Part shown: positions 16,679 through 25,358 of the stretch, in pieces
Numbering within the stretch: position 1 is the stretch's first letter
Layout of the letters: each line of letters opens with the position of its first letter
Source: Bacillus sp. EB600
GTDB taxonomy: Bacteria > Bacillota > Bacilli > Bacillales > Cytobacillaceae
Direction: 5' to 3'
Length of the DNA: 64,000 nucleotides
Assembly: GCF_024494385.1 (NCBI RefSeq)
Contig: NZ_JAEVLT010000015.1
Span: 46,081-110,080 of the forward strand
Translations under genes and position numbers: made by a program
Notes under the pieces: generated by a model
The model's input: only the letters and a program-made list of their open reading frames with translations
Told to the model about the DNA's origin: nothing
Databases searched by the model: none

Positions 16679-19393
16679 CTATTTGTGGGTGTGAGTATAG
16701 TTTCCTTTAACTATTTGCCTCTTTATATAGGAAGTCTTATCTTCAGAAATAAAACGACTATTTGAAAGGAGGCTCTTATCCTTTAGCTTAACCTGCAAGT
16801 GCTGCAGAATCTTTATTAAACCTTCTCTGCGTATTTCATCAATGTTAAATTTTATACCATATTGAAGAATATCATCATCTACTTCACCTGACCATACAAT
16901 ATGGCCATTAATTTGGAAGTTGCCTAAGAAAATTTCGGTTGTAAATCGAAGAATGATATCCTCTTTTTTTGGTAACTTTATAGTTGATAGAAAACATAAT
17001 CCCCCTGGTCCTATATTATCAATTAATACTTTTGTACTTCCAATATTTAAGGTTTTTGTTCCAATTCGTTCAATTGTCATATCAGCTTCTAAAGGATATT
17101 CTAGATGTACACGAAAATATTCTCTTTTATTTAGGTAAGGATGATTTATTTTACTTTCCGGAACCCATTTCCCTTGTTTTAGCAGCTGGACGAATTTATG
17201 TTCCTCGATTGGCCTGCTAAATAAATATCCCTGGATTTCTTCACAAGCTAGTTTTTTTAACACTTCAATCTGTTCTGCTGTTTCAACCCCTTCTGCTACA
17301 ACTGATTTCTTTAACTTTTTGCAAAGCGCGATGACGGCTGCAACAATTTCATAACTAGCATTTTTTTTCTGCATTTCCTTTATCAGACTTCTATCAATTT
17401 TGATGGTATCACATGGAAATTTCCACAAATAATTGATAGCCGAATAGCCTGTCCCAAAGTCATCGAGTGCAAGGGAAATTCCTAACTTCTTTATTTGCGA
17501 TAACACTTTTAATGCTTGTTCTTCTTTATCAATGATCACTCTTTCAGTGATTTCAAACTCAATCCACTTTGAATCGAGATTTTCCTTCTTTAATACGGAA
17601 GAAACCATCTCGATAAAATTAGACTGAAGTAGCTCTAACGCTGATAAATTAATTGATACTTTTTTAATAGCTACCCCTTCCATTTGCCATTTTTTCAATT
17701 GCTGACAAACCTTTTGAAACATCCATGCACCGATCGGAACAATTAAGCCTGATTCTTCTGCCATAGAGATAAATTCATCTGGTGAAACCAAACCCCATCG
17801 TGGATGATTCCAACGAATCAGTGCTTCTGCTCCCGTAATATCATTATTCTTTGGATCAAAACGGGGCTGAAAGTAAATACTGTACTCATCATTTAGTAAC
17901 GCTTGTTTTGAATCATTTCTTAATGTAAATTGTTTAAAGATATGTAAATCCATGGTAGAAGAAAAGAGTTGGAACTGATTCTTGCCATTATGTTTGGCCC
18001 GGTACATAGCCATGTCTGCATGTTTTAATAGCGCCTCCATAGTTTCGCCTGAAAATGGATAAACACTTATACCTACACTAGCAGTAATAAAAAAGTTGTT
18101 ACCTTGAACGTTGAATGGCTCTTCATTAATTAGCGAAATCAGATTGTTTGCCTGTATGCTAACTTCTTCGAGGTTGTTAATCTCCGGCAGCAGAAGAACA
18201 AATTCATCTCCACCGGGTCTGCAAAGGATACCTTCATTTGCAAATGAACGTTTAAGTCTGGAGGACATACTTTCAAGCAGTTGATCTCCTATACTATGTC
18301 CAAAGGAATTATTTACATATTTAAACTCATCTATATCTATTAACAATAACGCTAATGAGGTATTATTTCCTTTTGCGCGAATAATTTCCTTTCTAAGGAG
18401 ATTTTCAAAAAATCTTCTATTTGGTACTCCTGTTAAAAAATCATAATAAGCCATCCGTTTCATTTCTTCGGAAATCTTTTTTTGCTTTGTGATGTCTCGA
18501 AAAGTAAAAGTAATTCCGTTTAGCAATGGATCTTTTAAATAATTTGTTGCATGAAATTCTACCCAAATAGAATTACCCTTTTTATTTTTAACTTTTATTT
18601 CCATTCGAACTGATAAACCTGGACTCGTAATAAGAGCTTTTAATGTATTTTTAGTTTTCATTAAGTGTTCATCCGCAATAAAGTCAAAAATACTCTTACC
18701 AATAATCTCCTGTGGATGGTATCCTAATTGCTTTTCAAAACCTGAATTCAAAAAACTAAGGTTTCCGTTTTGATCCATGCTGCCAATAGTATCGTTAGTA
18801 TTTTGAATAATTGCCTGTATCTGTTTATCTCTACGGGCAACTTGATTCTCCATTATTTTCTGTTTAGTTATATCTGTCCGGAGCGTTAAGAATTGGTAAG
18901 GCTGTTTGTCTTTATTCAATATAGGAAATATAGTAATAAAATTCCAGACCGTTGAACCATCCTTCCTTTTGGCGGTCATTTCTCCCTTCCATATCTCCCC
19001 TGCTAAGAGAGACGCCCATAATTCATGATAAAACTCATTAGAGTGAATTCCTGTTTTAAATATCTTTGTATGTTTTCCGATGAGTTCATCAGGCTGATAA
19101 CCAACATTCTTACAGCAGTTATCATTTAGATAGAGTATGACTCCATTACTGTCAGTAATTAATAGAATTGCTTCACTGTTTATAGCTTTATTAATTTTAT
19201 CAAAATCAAAAATTAAGGGATCAATAGTATAATTACTTGAGATCAAAGAACTTTCTTCTTCAGAATGCCCTATCCATTGTCTGTGGAAAAGGGATTCAGT
19301 TAGTTTTTCTGTCAACAACTGGTCAGTGCTTTTGCCCCCAATATCGTTAGGAAGGGTCAAATTACTTCTTTCGGACTCTCCGGAATGTTCCAT
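16679..19393 (-). CDS. PAS-PAS-GGDEF-EAL-PilZ cyclic-di-GMP protein
   Basis: This 904-aa soluble protein has two PAS sensor domains (about 65-180 and 185-305), a GGDEF diguanylate cyclase domain (about 315-475, motif RPGGDEF at 392-398), an EAL phosphodiesterase domain (about 490-735, AEALIRWNHP, then DDFGTGYS and AEGVET), and a C-terminal PilZ domain (about 755-885, REYFR then DNIGPGGL). Both enzymatic signatures look intact. The RxxD inhibitory site before GGDEF is missing. It could make, break and sense c-di-GMP, controlling motility or biofilm. There are no membrane helices. The start follows AAAGGAGGG. Confidence 0.92.
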   Translation of the reverse strand: MEHSGESERSNLTLPNDIGGKSTDQLLTEKLTESLFHRQWIGHSEEESSLISSNYTIDPLIFDFDKINKAINSEAILLITDSNGVILYLNDNCCKNVGYQPDELIGKHTKIFKTGIHSNEFYHELWASLLAGEIWKGEMTAKRKDGSTVWNFITIFPILNKDKQPYQFLTLRTDITKQKIMENQVARRDKQIQAIIQNTNDTIGSMDQNGNLSFLNSGFEKQLGYHPQEIIGKSIFDFIADEHLMKTKNTLKALITSPGLSVRMEIKVKNKKGNSIWVEFHATNYLKDPLLNGITFTFRDITKQKKISEEMKRMAYYDFLTGVPNRRFFENLLRKEIIRAKGNNTSLALLLIDIDEFKYVNNSFGHSIGDQLLESMSSRLKRSFANEGILCRPGGDEFVLLLPEINNLEEVSIQANNLISLINEEPFNVQGNNFFITASVGISVYPFSGETMEALLKHADMAMYRAKHNGKNQFQLFSSTMDLHIFKQFTLRNDSKQALLNDEYSIYFQPRFDPKNNDITGAEALIRWNHPRWGLVSPDEFISMAEESGLIVPIGAWMFQKVCQQLKKWQMEGVAIKKVSINLSALELLQSNFIEMVSSVLKKENLDSKWIEFEITERVIIDKEEQALKVLSQIKKLGISLALDDFGTGYSAINYLWKFPCDTIKIDRSLIKEMQKKNASYEIVAAVIALCKKLKKSVVAEGVETAEQIEVLKKLACEEIQGYLFSRPIEEHKFVQLLKQGKWVPESKINHPYLNKREYFRVHLEYPLEADMTIERIGTKTLNIGSTKVLIDNIGPGGLCFLSTIKLPKKEDIILRFTTEIFLGNFQINGHIVWSGEVDDDILQYGIKFNIDEIRREGLIKILQHLQVKLKDKSLLSNSRFISEDKTSYIKRQIVKGNYTHTHK

Positions 19394-19520
19394 AAGTCCC
19401 TCCTTTTTTCCGCATTTTTCTTTTATTTTATTGGGATTTTATATTCTTAACTAGGATTAAAGTCACATATTTTGAAATAATTGGTCTATTATTCGTAAGA
19501 TTACTAAAGGAACAAAAGCA

Positions 19521-19652
19521 CAAGCGCCTGTATAGCGACGTATGGACTGGAGCACACCGACTAAGATAAAGGAAACACGAAGAGCGTTAGCGCATTCGTG
19601 CTTTACTTATCGTAGGGAGGTGAGCGAAGTACACTAGTCGCTAGGAGCTGGA
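19521..19652. repeat. Dispersed Bacillaceae intergenic repeat, full-length copy
   Basis: About 130 bp contain AAGCGCCTGTATAGCGACGT, an internal hairpin (CACGAA..TTCGTG flanked by GATAA/TTATC), and a CTAGTCGCTAGGAGCTGGAC end. Such elements recur between genes in Bacillaceae. A related copy in the opposite orientation is at 28448-28562. The rest of the gap before the next gene shows nothing else. Confidence 0.65.
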
Positions 19653-19712
19653 CAAAGAATTAAACTTCATTCAAAGTTATCAACAGAGTAATCTTTTATA
19701 ATTTCCTTAACA

Positions 19713-19742
19713 GTAAAAAAAAAGCCGGAAGGACCCGGCTTT
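19713..19742 (-). terminator. Terminator of the SHOCT/Met-rich operon
   Basis: AAAGCCGG (19721-19728) / CCGGCTTT (19735-19742), read on the minus strand, is followed by a run of nine T. Confidence 0.9.
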
Positions 19743-19747
19743 TCTTT

Positions 19748-20110
19748 CTATTGGAAATTTTCATTTGTACTTCCCATCATTCCTTGACCATTGCTATTGC
19801 TGCAAGCGCCGTTTTGTCCATGCATTTGTTCAAAAAGTGCCTTTAATTGCTCATCGCTTAGGTCTGGATGCATCTTCTTCATATAGGGGAGCATTTCTTC
19901 AAAGCTGACATTTTGGTTTTGCATAAACTGCTGCCTATTCCCTATATTTGTTGTGTTCATCATTTGTGTTATTTGGCCTCTGTCCATCCCCTGCTCCATG
20001 AGATAAACCGGATCTTGTGTTTTTTCCTGTGCATTCGCCAAAGCGAAACCGGTTCCCCCTGCTGCGATTAGACCTACAGCAAATATACCTGTTATCAAAT
20101 TCTTTTTCAC
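19748..20110 (-). CDS. Secreted or anchored Met/Gln/Asn-rich small protein
   Basis: This 120-aa protein has an N-terminal signal or anchor (KNLITGIFAVGLIAAGGTGFALA). The exported part is rich in Met, Gln and Asn (QMMNTTNIGNRQQFMQNQN, EEMLPYMKKMHPDLSDEQL) and has one Cys near the end. Met-rich exported proteins often bind copper, but no strict MxxM array is present, so this is only suggestive. GTG 20110 lies behind a GGAG-type site, and a 12-bp gap links it to the upstream SHOCT gene. It ends in a strong terminator. Confidence 0.72.
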   Translation of the reverse strand: MKKNLITGIFAVGLIAAGGTGFALANAQEKTQDPVYLMEQGMDRGQITQMMNTTNIGNRQQFMQNQNVSFEEMLPYMKKMHPDLSDEQLKALFEQMHGQNGACSNSNGQGMMGSTNENFQ

Positions 20111-20122
20111 TTCTCCCCACTC

Positions 20123-20305
20123 CTAATATAAATTTTTTTTGATCATCTCATAATCCTCAATCGTTATTTCCCCTCTAGCTAGCCTTACTTTTACGGTTTC
20201 TAGTGGATCTATTGTTTGCTTTGTCTTGGGATCAACATCTGTGCCTTTCTGATTAAAAAGTAAATAGATTGCCAATCCAATAAGTATTAGACCTATTAAC
20301 ATCAT
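20123..20305 (-). CDS. Short SHOCT-domain membrane protein
   Basis: This 60-aa protein has one N-terminal membrane helix and a C-terminal SHOCT motif (ETVKVRLARGEITIEDYEMIKKNL). SHOCT domains are short C-terminal oligomerisation or interaction motifs on membrane proteins; their role is mostly unknown. The start lies behind GAGGTGG. It heads a two-gene unit with the Met-rich protein. A weaker version of the promoter element described at 20666-20679 is just upstream. Confidence 0.8.
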   Translation of the reverse strand: MMLIGLILIGLAIYLLFNQKGTDVDPKTKQTIDPLETVKVRLARGEITIEDYEMIKKNLY

Positions 20306-20325
20306 TTCTCTTCCACCTCACTTTT

Positions 20326-20350
20326 AGTGTAATTAAAAATGATGAAAAAA
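20326..20350 (-). promoter_or_regulatory. Possible third copy of the shared promoter element
   Basis: Minus-strand TTTTTTCATCATTT (20350-20337) matches 11 of 14 positions of the element at 20666 and 25277, again 5 nt before a -10-like box (TACACT, 20331-20326). A start site here would lie very close to the ribosome-binding site, so this copy is less certain. Confidence 0.35.
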
Positions 20351-20384
20351 GTATTGAGGAATTTTTACATCGCTTTTTCAAAAA

Positions 20385-20618
20385 TCACATTAGAATAATT
20401 TTCTTTAACGTTTCGTACTCTTCGGTTGTGATTTCCCCTTTTGCCAGCCTTTCATTTAATATGGCCAGCGCCTGGGAACCTTGATGGTTTTTATGTCTTC
20501 GTGGTCTTTTAACAATTAAATAAACAAGTAACCCGACAACTAAGATAATGATTAGCATTGGCAGCAAACCACCGCATCCATAGCCGACATACCCATGAAC
20601 AAATCCATGCCCCATCAT
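20385..20618 (-). CDS. SHOCT-domain membrane protein with Gly/His-rich N-terminus
   Basis: This 77-aa protein starts with a Gly/His/Tyr-rich tail (HGFVHGYVGYGCGG). One membrane helix follows (LLPMLIIILVVGLLVYLIV), then a basic patch and a SHOCT motif (ALAILNERLAKGEITTEEYETLKKII). Tandem ATGs at 20618 and 20615 follow GGGAGG. Its promoter carries the same 14-nt element as the histidine kinase operon, so the two are likely co-regulated. Confidence 0.82.
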   Translation of the reverse strand: MMGHGFVHGYVGYGCGGLLPMLIIILVVGLLVYLIVKRPRRHKNHQGSQALAILNERLAKGEITTEEYETLKKIILM

Positions 20619-20654
20619 ATGCTTTTTCCTCCCTGGATTTTTATTTACATCTTA

Positions 20655-20679
20655 ACTATAAAGATAAACTATGAAGAAA
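20655..20679 (-). promoter_or_regulatory. Promoter of the SHOCT gene with a 14-nt element shared with the kinase operon
   Basis: Minus-strand TTTCTTCATAGTTT (20679-20666), 5 nt, then a -10 box TATAGT (20660-20655). The 14-mer and the 5-nt spacing are identical to those upstream of the histidine kinase (25290-25266). It sits where a -35 box would be, as an activator site often does. Confidence 0.6.
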
Positions 20680-20690
20680 ATATGGAGAGA

Positions 20691-21077
20691 GCAAAAGTCC
20701 CGAATTACCGGATTCCTCCGGTAAAGAATCAGTATCTGGATTCTAGGTCTACTCCTGCTTCGAAATCATTAACCCATTTTCATCATGTTTAACCTTGAGC
20801 CGACGTACTTTTTGCAATGCTTTATTCTTAGCATGCTTTTGCAGGCAACGAAGCATGCTAAACAATAGAGAAATCAATGAAAAGGGTGTTCATTATTTTA
20901 AGAATTCTGTTCAGGATAAAGCAATCCCTTGACTTAACCCTCCCTTTTCATTAAACCATTTTGGTATCAGAATAGATTAAGGAAATTATTTTACTCTTTC
21001 GAAAATGTTAACAAAATGTTTCTTATTTTTATCGTAAAATAAATATGTGTATATATTAAGTTAAGAGGACGTGAGTT
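20691..21077. other. Gene-free intergenic region with several inverted repeats
   Basis: No convincing gene is present. Structures visible: ACCGGA/TCCGGT around 20707-20722; a perfect 11-bp repeat TTAGCATGCTT (20828-20838) / AAGCATGCTAA (20851-20861) without a T-run; and AATGAAAAGGG (20876-20886) / CCCTTTTCATT (20942-20952) spaced 55 bp apart. The last resembles a relic of a small mobile element, but no terminal or target duplication can be shown. Confidence 0.4.
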
Positions 21078-21989
21078 ATGGAGGAATTAAAATGTCGGTC
21101 ACTGTCACTTGAATTGCAGGCTTTGCGATCTTTAAACACAAGAATGGACTTATCAGTAGAAGCAAGAAAGCACTATTCAAACCTTGAAAAAGGGTATCAG
21201 GGGGAGATAATGTTCGACCAATTAACGCACAAACTCAATTGTGATGTGCTAGTAATAAAGGACTTATGTCTTGAGTTTAACAACACGACTTTTCAAATTG
21301 ATACTCTAATTATTTCGCAAGAAACGATCTACCCCTTCGAAGTAAAAAACTATAAAGGTGATTTTTATTACGAGTCAGAAAGTTTTAAAACGTTAGTATC
21401 CAAGAATGAAATTCTGAATCCTTTGTACCAATTAAAGCGCTGCATGATCCTGCTTCAGCAGTTTCTCCGCAGCATTGGGGTTCACATGCCAATTAAAGGT
21501 TACGTCGTCTTCATTAACCCCGAGTTCACTTTATACCAGATCCCTCTAAACGCACCGATTATTTACCCGACTCAGCTCAATCACTTTATGAAAACATTAA
21601 ACCAGACCTCCTCAAAACTTAGTAGCCGCCACAGGAAACTGGCGGCGCAATTAATCTCCATGCACAAAACAATATCTCCCTACAAACAATTGCCGCCCTA
21701 TACGTTTGGACAGCTAAAAAAGGGAATTCTCCATCCTGTTTGCCATTCATTTGTTGTCTCCCGCGGGGAAAGGAAAGTATTCTGCGAGAAATGCGATTGC
21801 GGAGAAGATACAGATACTGCAATTTTGCGGAGTGTGGGGGAATTAAAACTTCTTTTTCCTGATATGAAGATTACAACTAATTGTGTATATGAATGGTGCG
21901 GGGGGATTGGGTCTCATAAGAAGATTAGAAGGCTATTGAAAGAAAACTATAAAATGATTGGGGTTAGGCAATGGACCTACTTTGAATGA
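21078..21989 (+). CDS. NERD-domain protein with C-terminal cysteine cluster
   Basis: This 303-aa protein has a NERD (nuclease-related) domain at about 38-150. The expected residues are present: KGYQGEIMFD, then QIDTLIIS and PFEVKNYKG, giving the restriction-nuclease-like E..D..ExK pattern. The C-terminal part has CEKCDCGED, a possible zinc knuckle, and an end that could be a DNA-binding helix pair. NERD proteins are common in Bacillaceae and probably act on nucleic acids; no substrate is known. It ends 50 bp before the tandem array, convergent with the two-component operon. No defence-system partner is adjacent. Confidence 0.8.
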   Translation: MEELKCRSLSLELQALRSLNTRMDLSVEARKHYSNLEKGYQGEIMFDQLTHKLNCDVLVIKDLCLEFNNTTFQIDTLIISQETIYPFEVKNYKGDFYYESESFKTLVSKNEILNPLYQLKRCMILLQQFLRSIGVHMPIKGYVVFINPEFTLYQIPLNAPIIYPTQLNHFMKTLNQTSSKLSSRHRKLAAQLISMHKTISPYKQLPPYTFGQLKKGILHPVCHSFVVSRGERKVFCEKCDCGEDTDTAILRSVGELKLLFPDMKITTNCVYEWCGGIGSHKKIRRLLKENYKMIGVRQWTYFE

Positions 21990-22039
21990 CTTTGAGTTAT
22001 TAATGTCTCTTAATTACTTTTTTACTCATATCCAGTCAT

Positions 22040-22916
22040 TTAGCAAGACCGGTCATTCATGTACTCGATGAGTGACTTTGTCTGCTCTTTTTTGCCTAGA
22101 CCGGTCATTCATGCGCTCGATGAATTACCCTGTTTGCTTTTTTTTGCCTAGCCAGGTCATTCATGCGCTCGATCTTGTTTGCTTTTTTTTGTCTGGCCAG
22201 GTCATTCATGCGCTCGATGAATTACCTTGTTTGCTTTTTTTTGTCTGGCCAAGTCATTCATGCGCTCGATGAATTACCTTGTCTACTCTTTTTTGCCTAG
22301 CCAGGTCATTCATGCGCTCGATGAATTACCCTATTGGCTTTTTTTGCCTGGCCAGGTCTTTCATGCGCTCGATGAATTACCCTATTTGCTTTTTTTGCCT
22401 GGCCAGGTCTTTCATGCGCTCGATGAATTACCCTATTTGCTTTTTTTGCCTGGCCAGGTCTTTCATGCGCTCGATGAATTACCCTATTGGCTTTTTTTGC
22501 CTGGCCAGGTCTTTCATGCGCTCGATGAATTACCTTGTCTGCTCTTTTTTGCCTGGCCAGGTCTTTCATGCGCTCTTCGAATGACCTTGTCTGCTCTTTT
22601 TTGCCTGGCCAGGTCTTTCATGCGCTCGATGAATTACCCTGTCTACTCTTTTTTGCCTGGCCAGGTCATTCATGCGCTCGATGAATTACCCTATTTGCTT
22701 TTTTTGCCTGGCCAGGTCATTCATGCGCTCGATGAATTACCTTGTCTACTCTTTTTTGCCTAGCCAGGTCATTCATACGCTCGATGAATTACCCTGTTTG
22801 CTTTTTTTGCCGGCCAGGTCATTCATGCGCTCGATCTTGTTTGCTTTTTTGTCTGGCCAGGTCTTTCATGCGCTCTTCGAAAGACCTTGTCTGCTCTTTT
22901 TTGCCTAGACCGAGCT
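22040..22916. repeat. Tandem array of about 17 units of 51-52 bp
   Basis: The core TCATGCGCTC starts at 22057 (variant), 22109, 22161, 22206, 22258, 22310, 22361, 22412, 22463, 22514, 22566, 22618, 22670, 22721, 22773 (variant), 22823 and 22866. Spacings are 50-52 bp except two shortened units (45 and 43). Each unit contains a hairpin (GGTCATTCAT, 7-nt loop, ATGAATTACC), a run of 6-8 T, and, in the centre of the array, the palindrome CCTGGCCAGG. Edge units carry GACCGGTC or GACCGAGC instead. The array fills the gap between two convergent genes. Open frames inside it are by-products of units divisible by three. Confidence 0.95.
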
Positions 22917-23162
22917 TTACCGTCGTTTCTTTTTTATACTTTCTCGAATGATCCAAAATAGCATTATAACTCCGGCAATTATAATTGCGAGCCAAAAGGT
23001 TTGACTAAACCAATAATACATATGATGGAACATCATTTGCCTCCCCATCATCATTCCCATCATACTCGGGGGAAACCACATCATTCTGATCACAAAAAGA
23101 AGAAATGAAAGTCCGAGGAAAATTAATATTCCCAAAAAAATGGCCACTAATAACCGTTTCAT
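22917..23162 (-). CDS. Small Met-rich two-helix membrane protein
   Basis: This 81-aa protein has two membrane helices separated by a Met/Phe/His-rich loop (PPSMMGMMMGRQMMFHHMYYW). The methionine and histidine density suggests Cu(I)-type metal contact, but no family is recognised. ATG 23162 follows AAAGGTG; a GTG at 23171 is also possible. It is the third gene of the kinase-regulator operon, starting about 10 bp after the regulator stop, so it likely acts in or is controlled by that signalling system. Confidence 0.72.
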   Translation of the reverse strand: MKRLLVAIFLGILIFLGLSFLLFVIRMMWFPPSMMGMMMGRQMMFHHMYYWFSQTFWLAIIIAGVIMLFWIIRESIKKKRR

Positions 23163-23173
23163 CTTTCTCACCT

Positions 23174-23848
23174 TTATTCTACTTTATATCCAATGCCCCA
23201 GACGGTTTTGATAAGTGTTTTTTCAATCCCCGAAGCATGTAATTTTTCCCTGAGATTTTTAATATGAGAATCAATGGTGCGATCATCTCCTAGAAAGTCA
23301 ATCCCCCAAATCAGTTCAACCAATTGTTCCCTTGTAAACACACTCCCTCTATGTTTAATAAGCACCTCCAGAAGATCAAATTCTGTCTGTGTTAAATTCA
23401 TTGCATGTTCTTGGTAGAAGACAACCCGAGCTGATTGATTAATAAGCAATCCTTTGTATTTAAGAACGTCATCATTTTCACTAGAATTATGTGATCTTCT
23501 TAGTAAAGCCTTTACTCGTGCCATCAATTCAGCTTCCTCAAATGGTTTTACAAGATAATCATCGGCGCCGGCGGTCAAACCCAACACTTTATCCTCTACC
23601 GCAGCTTTGGCAGTCAATAAAATAATGGGAATGCTTGAAACCTTCCTGACTTGTTTAATTGTTTCCCAACCATCCATGACTGGCATCATAACATCAAGGA
23701 TCATCAAATCATAATCGTTTAATAAAATCTTTTCATACGCCTCTTTCCCATTTTGTGCTTCTTCGATAAAGCAGTTTTCCTGCATCAAGTAGATGCGCAG
23801 CAGCTGCCTCATTTCCTTTTCATCATCCACAATTAGGATCCTGTTCAT
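23174..23848 (-). CDS. OmpR-family response regulator
   Basis: This 224-aa regulator has a receiver domain (residues 1-115; acidic pocket DDE near 9, phosphoacceptor Asp in LMILDVMMPVMDGW near 53, Lys in DDYLVKPFEEAEL near 103) and a winged-helix DNA-binding domain (about 128-224; LTQTEFDLLEVL, FTREQLVELIWG, DDRTIDSHIKNLREKL). Its ATG shares a base with the stop codon of the kinase gene, so translation is coupled. It probably binds the shared element found before its own operon and the SHOCT gene. Confidence 0.93.
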   Translation of the reverse strand: MNRILIVDDEKEMRQLLRIYLMQENCFIEEAQNGKEAYEKILLNDYDLMILDVMMPVMDGWETIKQVRKVSSIPIILLTAKAAVEDKVLGLTAGADDYLVKPFEEAELMARVKALLRRSHNSSENDDVLKYKGLLINQSARVVFYQEHAMNLTQTEFDLLEVLIKHRGSVFTREQLVELIWGIDFLGDDRTIDSHIKNLREKLHASGIEKTLIKTVWGIGYKVE

Positions 23849-25227
23849 TATTCCAACTCCTTAGGCAAATAAATAGAGAATGTCGAACCTTGATTTTCGA
23901 TGCTTTCAACCTTTATTTCGCCATGGTGGGATTCGACGATTTGTTTCGCTATGTATAACCCCAATCCAGTCCCACCTGTTTTTCTTCCCCTTGACTTTTC
24001 AATCCGATAAAATTGGTCCCATATTTTTGATATCTCCATCTCGGGAATCCCCATGCCCGTATCACGGATCTCAATAACCACAAAATCATTTTTTATAAAA
24101 GAATGAATGTCTATTGATCCGAAATCTGTATATTTAATCGCATTTTCAACAAGATTATAAAGAACTTGTTCGATCCTTTGGACATCAATAAGAAATGCGG
24201 GGACCTGTAAGGAAAAATTCGTATTCAGCTCGAGCCCCTTTTTTGCCGCGGTAGGCTTAAGGCTGGAAGCAACTTTTTCAACGATTAAATTAATGTTTGC
24301 CATCTCTTTCTGCAGCTGGAACCTTCCTACTTGAAGCTTACTCATTTCAAACAGATCATTCACCAGAAATGAAATCCGTTTGGCTTCCCTATTAATAACT
24401 GCTAAATATTCCGCTTGTTCGTCACTGTTTTTGATTATTCCTTTAATAAGGACATCACTGTAACCTTTAATATAGGTTAATGGTGTCCGAAGCTCGTGGG
24501 AGACGGCAGACAAAAATTCATTTCTCGTATCCTCATAATATTGCAGCTGTTCTCCTAGTTTCTGAATTGAATTGGCAAGCTGGGCAATTTCATCATTTCC
24601 TTTTGAAGGAATATCCTGTTTATAAAGTCCCTGAGCCAATTTGTTGGTTGCTTCCTTCATCAATAAAAGTGGCTGAGTTATCTTTCTTGAAAGAATACCA
24701 ATTATCCCGAAAGCCAAAAACACAATACCAATGCTGGTAACTAGAATAAGTATTTTTAAAACTGAAACCGTCTCTTTTAAAATATCTGTCGGATAATACA
24801 TGTATATATAGCCTTTGATTTTGCCAATTGTTGAAATAGTGATGATGTATTTACTCTTTTTCCAATCATTTGTAACAATCTCATTTAATGTTTTTTTGTT
24901 TTTTAAGAGATGCTTTTTCATCTCTACATCTGGGGGAACTGAGGATCCGATAATGTTTTGATCTTTATCAGTGATTACTATCCCCGTTTCCCCACCCTTC
25001 TCCATTGATACAATATGATTTAGCATTTCCTGGCTGTAATCCTCCTCAAGTGCTTTCGCATGATTACTTCCGCGAACTAATAAATCACTGCTGACAAAAT
25101 CAACAAATAAATTTGTGAAAACACCATATAAAATGGTGCCTTGAATCAATAGTAAGATTAGAAAAACACCGCTAAACAAAAAACCAAGCTTTAGCGAAAT
25201 ACGGTTTAAAATGGTTCTTCCTCTCAT
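23848..25227 (-). CDS. Membrane sensor histidine kinase
   Basis: This 459-aa kinase has two membrane helices (about 12-35 and 158-180) flanking an extracytoplasmic sensor of about 120 residues. A HAMP domain (185-235), a DHp domain with the phosphoacceptor in SAVSHELRTPLTY (about 246), and a HATPase_c domain (NAIKYTDFG, RDTGMGIPE, GGTGLGLYIAKQI) follow. The kinase precedes the regulator in the operon, the reverse of the most common order. ATG 25227 follows GGGAG. The upstream element shared with the SHOCT gene suggests autoregulation. Confidence 0.93.
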   Translation of the reverse strand: MRGRTILNRISLKLGFLFSGVFLILLLIQGTILYGVFTNLFVDFVSSDLLVRGSNHAKALEEDYSQEMLNHIVSMEKGGETGIVITDKDQNIIGSSVPPDVEMKKHLLKNKKTLNEIVTNDWKKSKYIITISTIGKIKGYIYMYYPTDILKETVSVLKILILVTSIGIVFLAFGIIGILSRKITQPLLLMKEATNKLAQGLYKQDIPSKGNDEIAQLANSIQKLGEQLQYYEDTRNEFLSAVSHELRTPLTYIKGYSDVLIKGIIKNSDEQAEYLAVINREAKRISFLVNDLFEMSKLQVGRFQLQKEMANINLIVEKVASSLKPTAAKKGLELNTNFSLQVPAFLIDVQRIEQVLYNLVENAIKYTDFGSIDIHSFIKNDFVVIEIRDTGMGIPEMEISKIWDQFYRIEKSRGRKTGGTGLGLYIAKQIVESHHGEIKVESIENQGSTFSIYLPKELE

Positions 25228-25265
25228 ATTGCAACTCCCTAAAAATTTAGATATTATCTGTTTAA

Positions 25266-25290
25266 ATAGTAACAGGAAACTATGAAGAAA
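25266..25290 (-). promoter_or_regulatory. Promoter of the kinase operon with a 14-nt shared element
   Basis: Minus-strand TTTCTTCATAGTTT (25290-25277), 5 nt, -10 box TACTAT (25271-25266). It is identical in sequence and register to the SHOCT gene promoter at 20679-20655. Confidence 0.6.
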
Positions 25291-25358
25291 GTTTGAAAAA
25301 ATATAAAAGTGCGAAGTCCGAATCTTTCATTTTTTTGGATCTAGACAAATGAAAAGAC

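Noticed and set aside
20595..20792. 65-codon + strand frame upstream of the NERD gene
   Set aside because: It overlaps the promoter of the SHOCT gene and a set of inverted repeats, and has no start signal.
21078..21989. NERD protein as part of an anti-phage system
   Set aside because: No helicase, methyltransferase, toxin or other defence partner is adjacent; single NERD genes are common in Bacillaceae.
22040..22916. CRISPR array
   Set aside because: Units are adjacent copies of one sequence; there are no unique spacers and no cas genes nearby.
22072..22951. Several overlapping open frames with a 17-residue repeat (e.g. FHALDELPYLLFLPGQV)
   Set aside because: They arise because 51-bp units contain no stop in some frames. 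They lack ribosome-binding sites, lie in a tandem array, and shift frame at every 52-bp unit.
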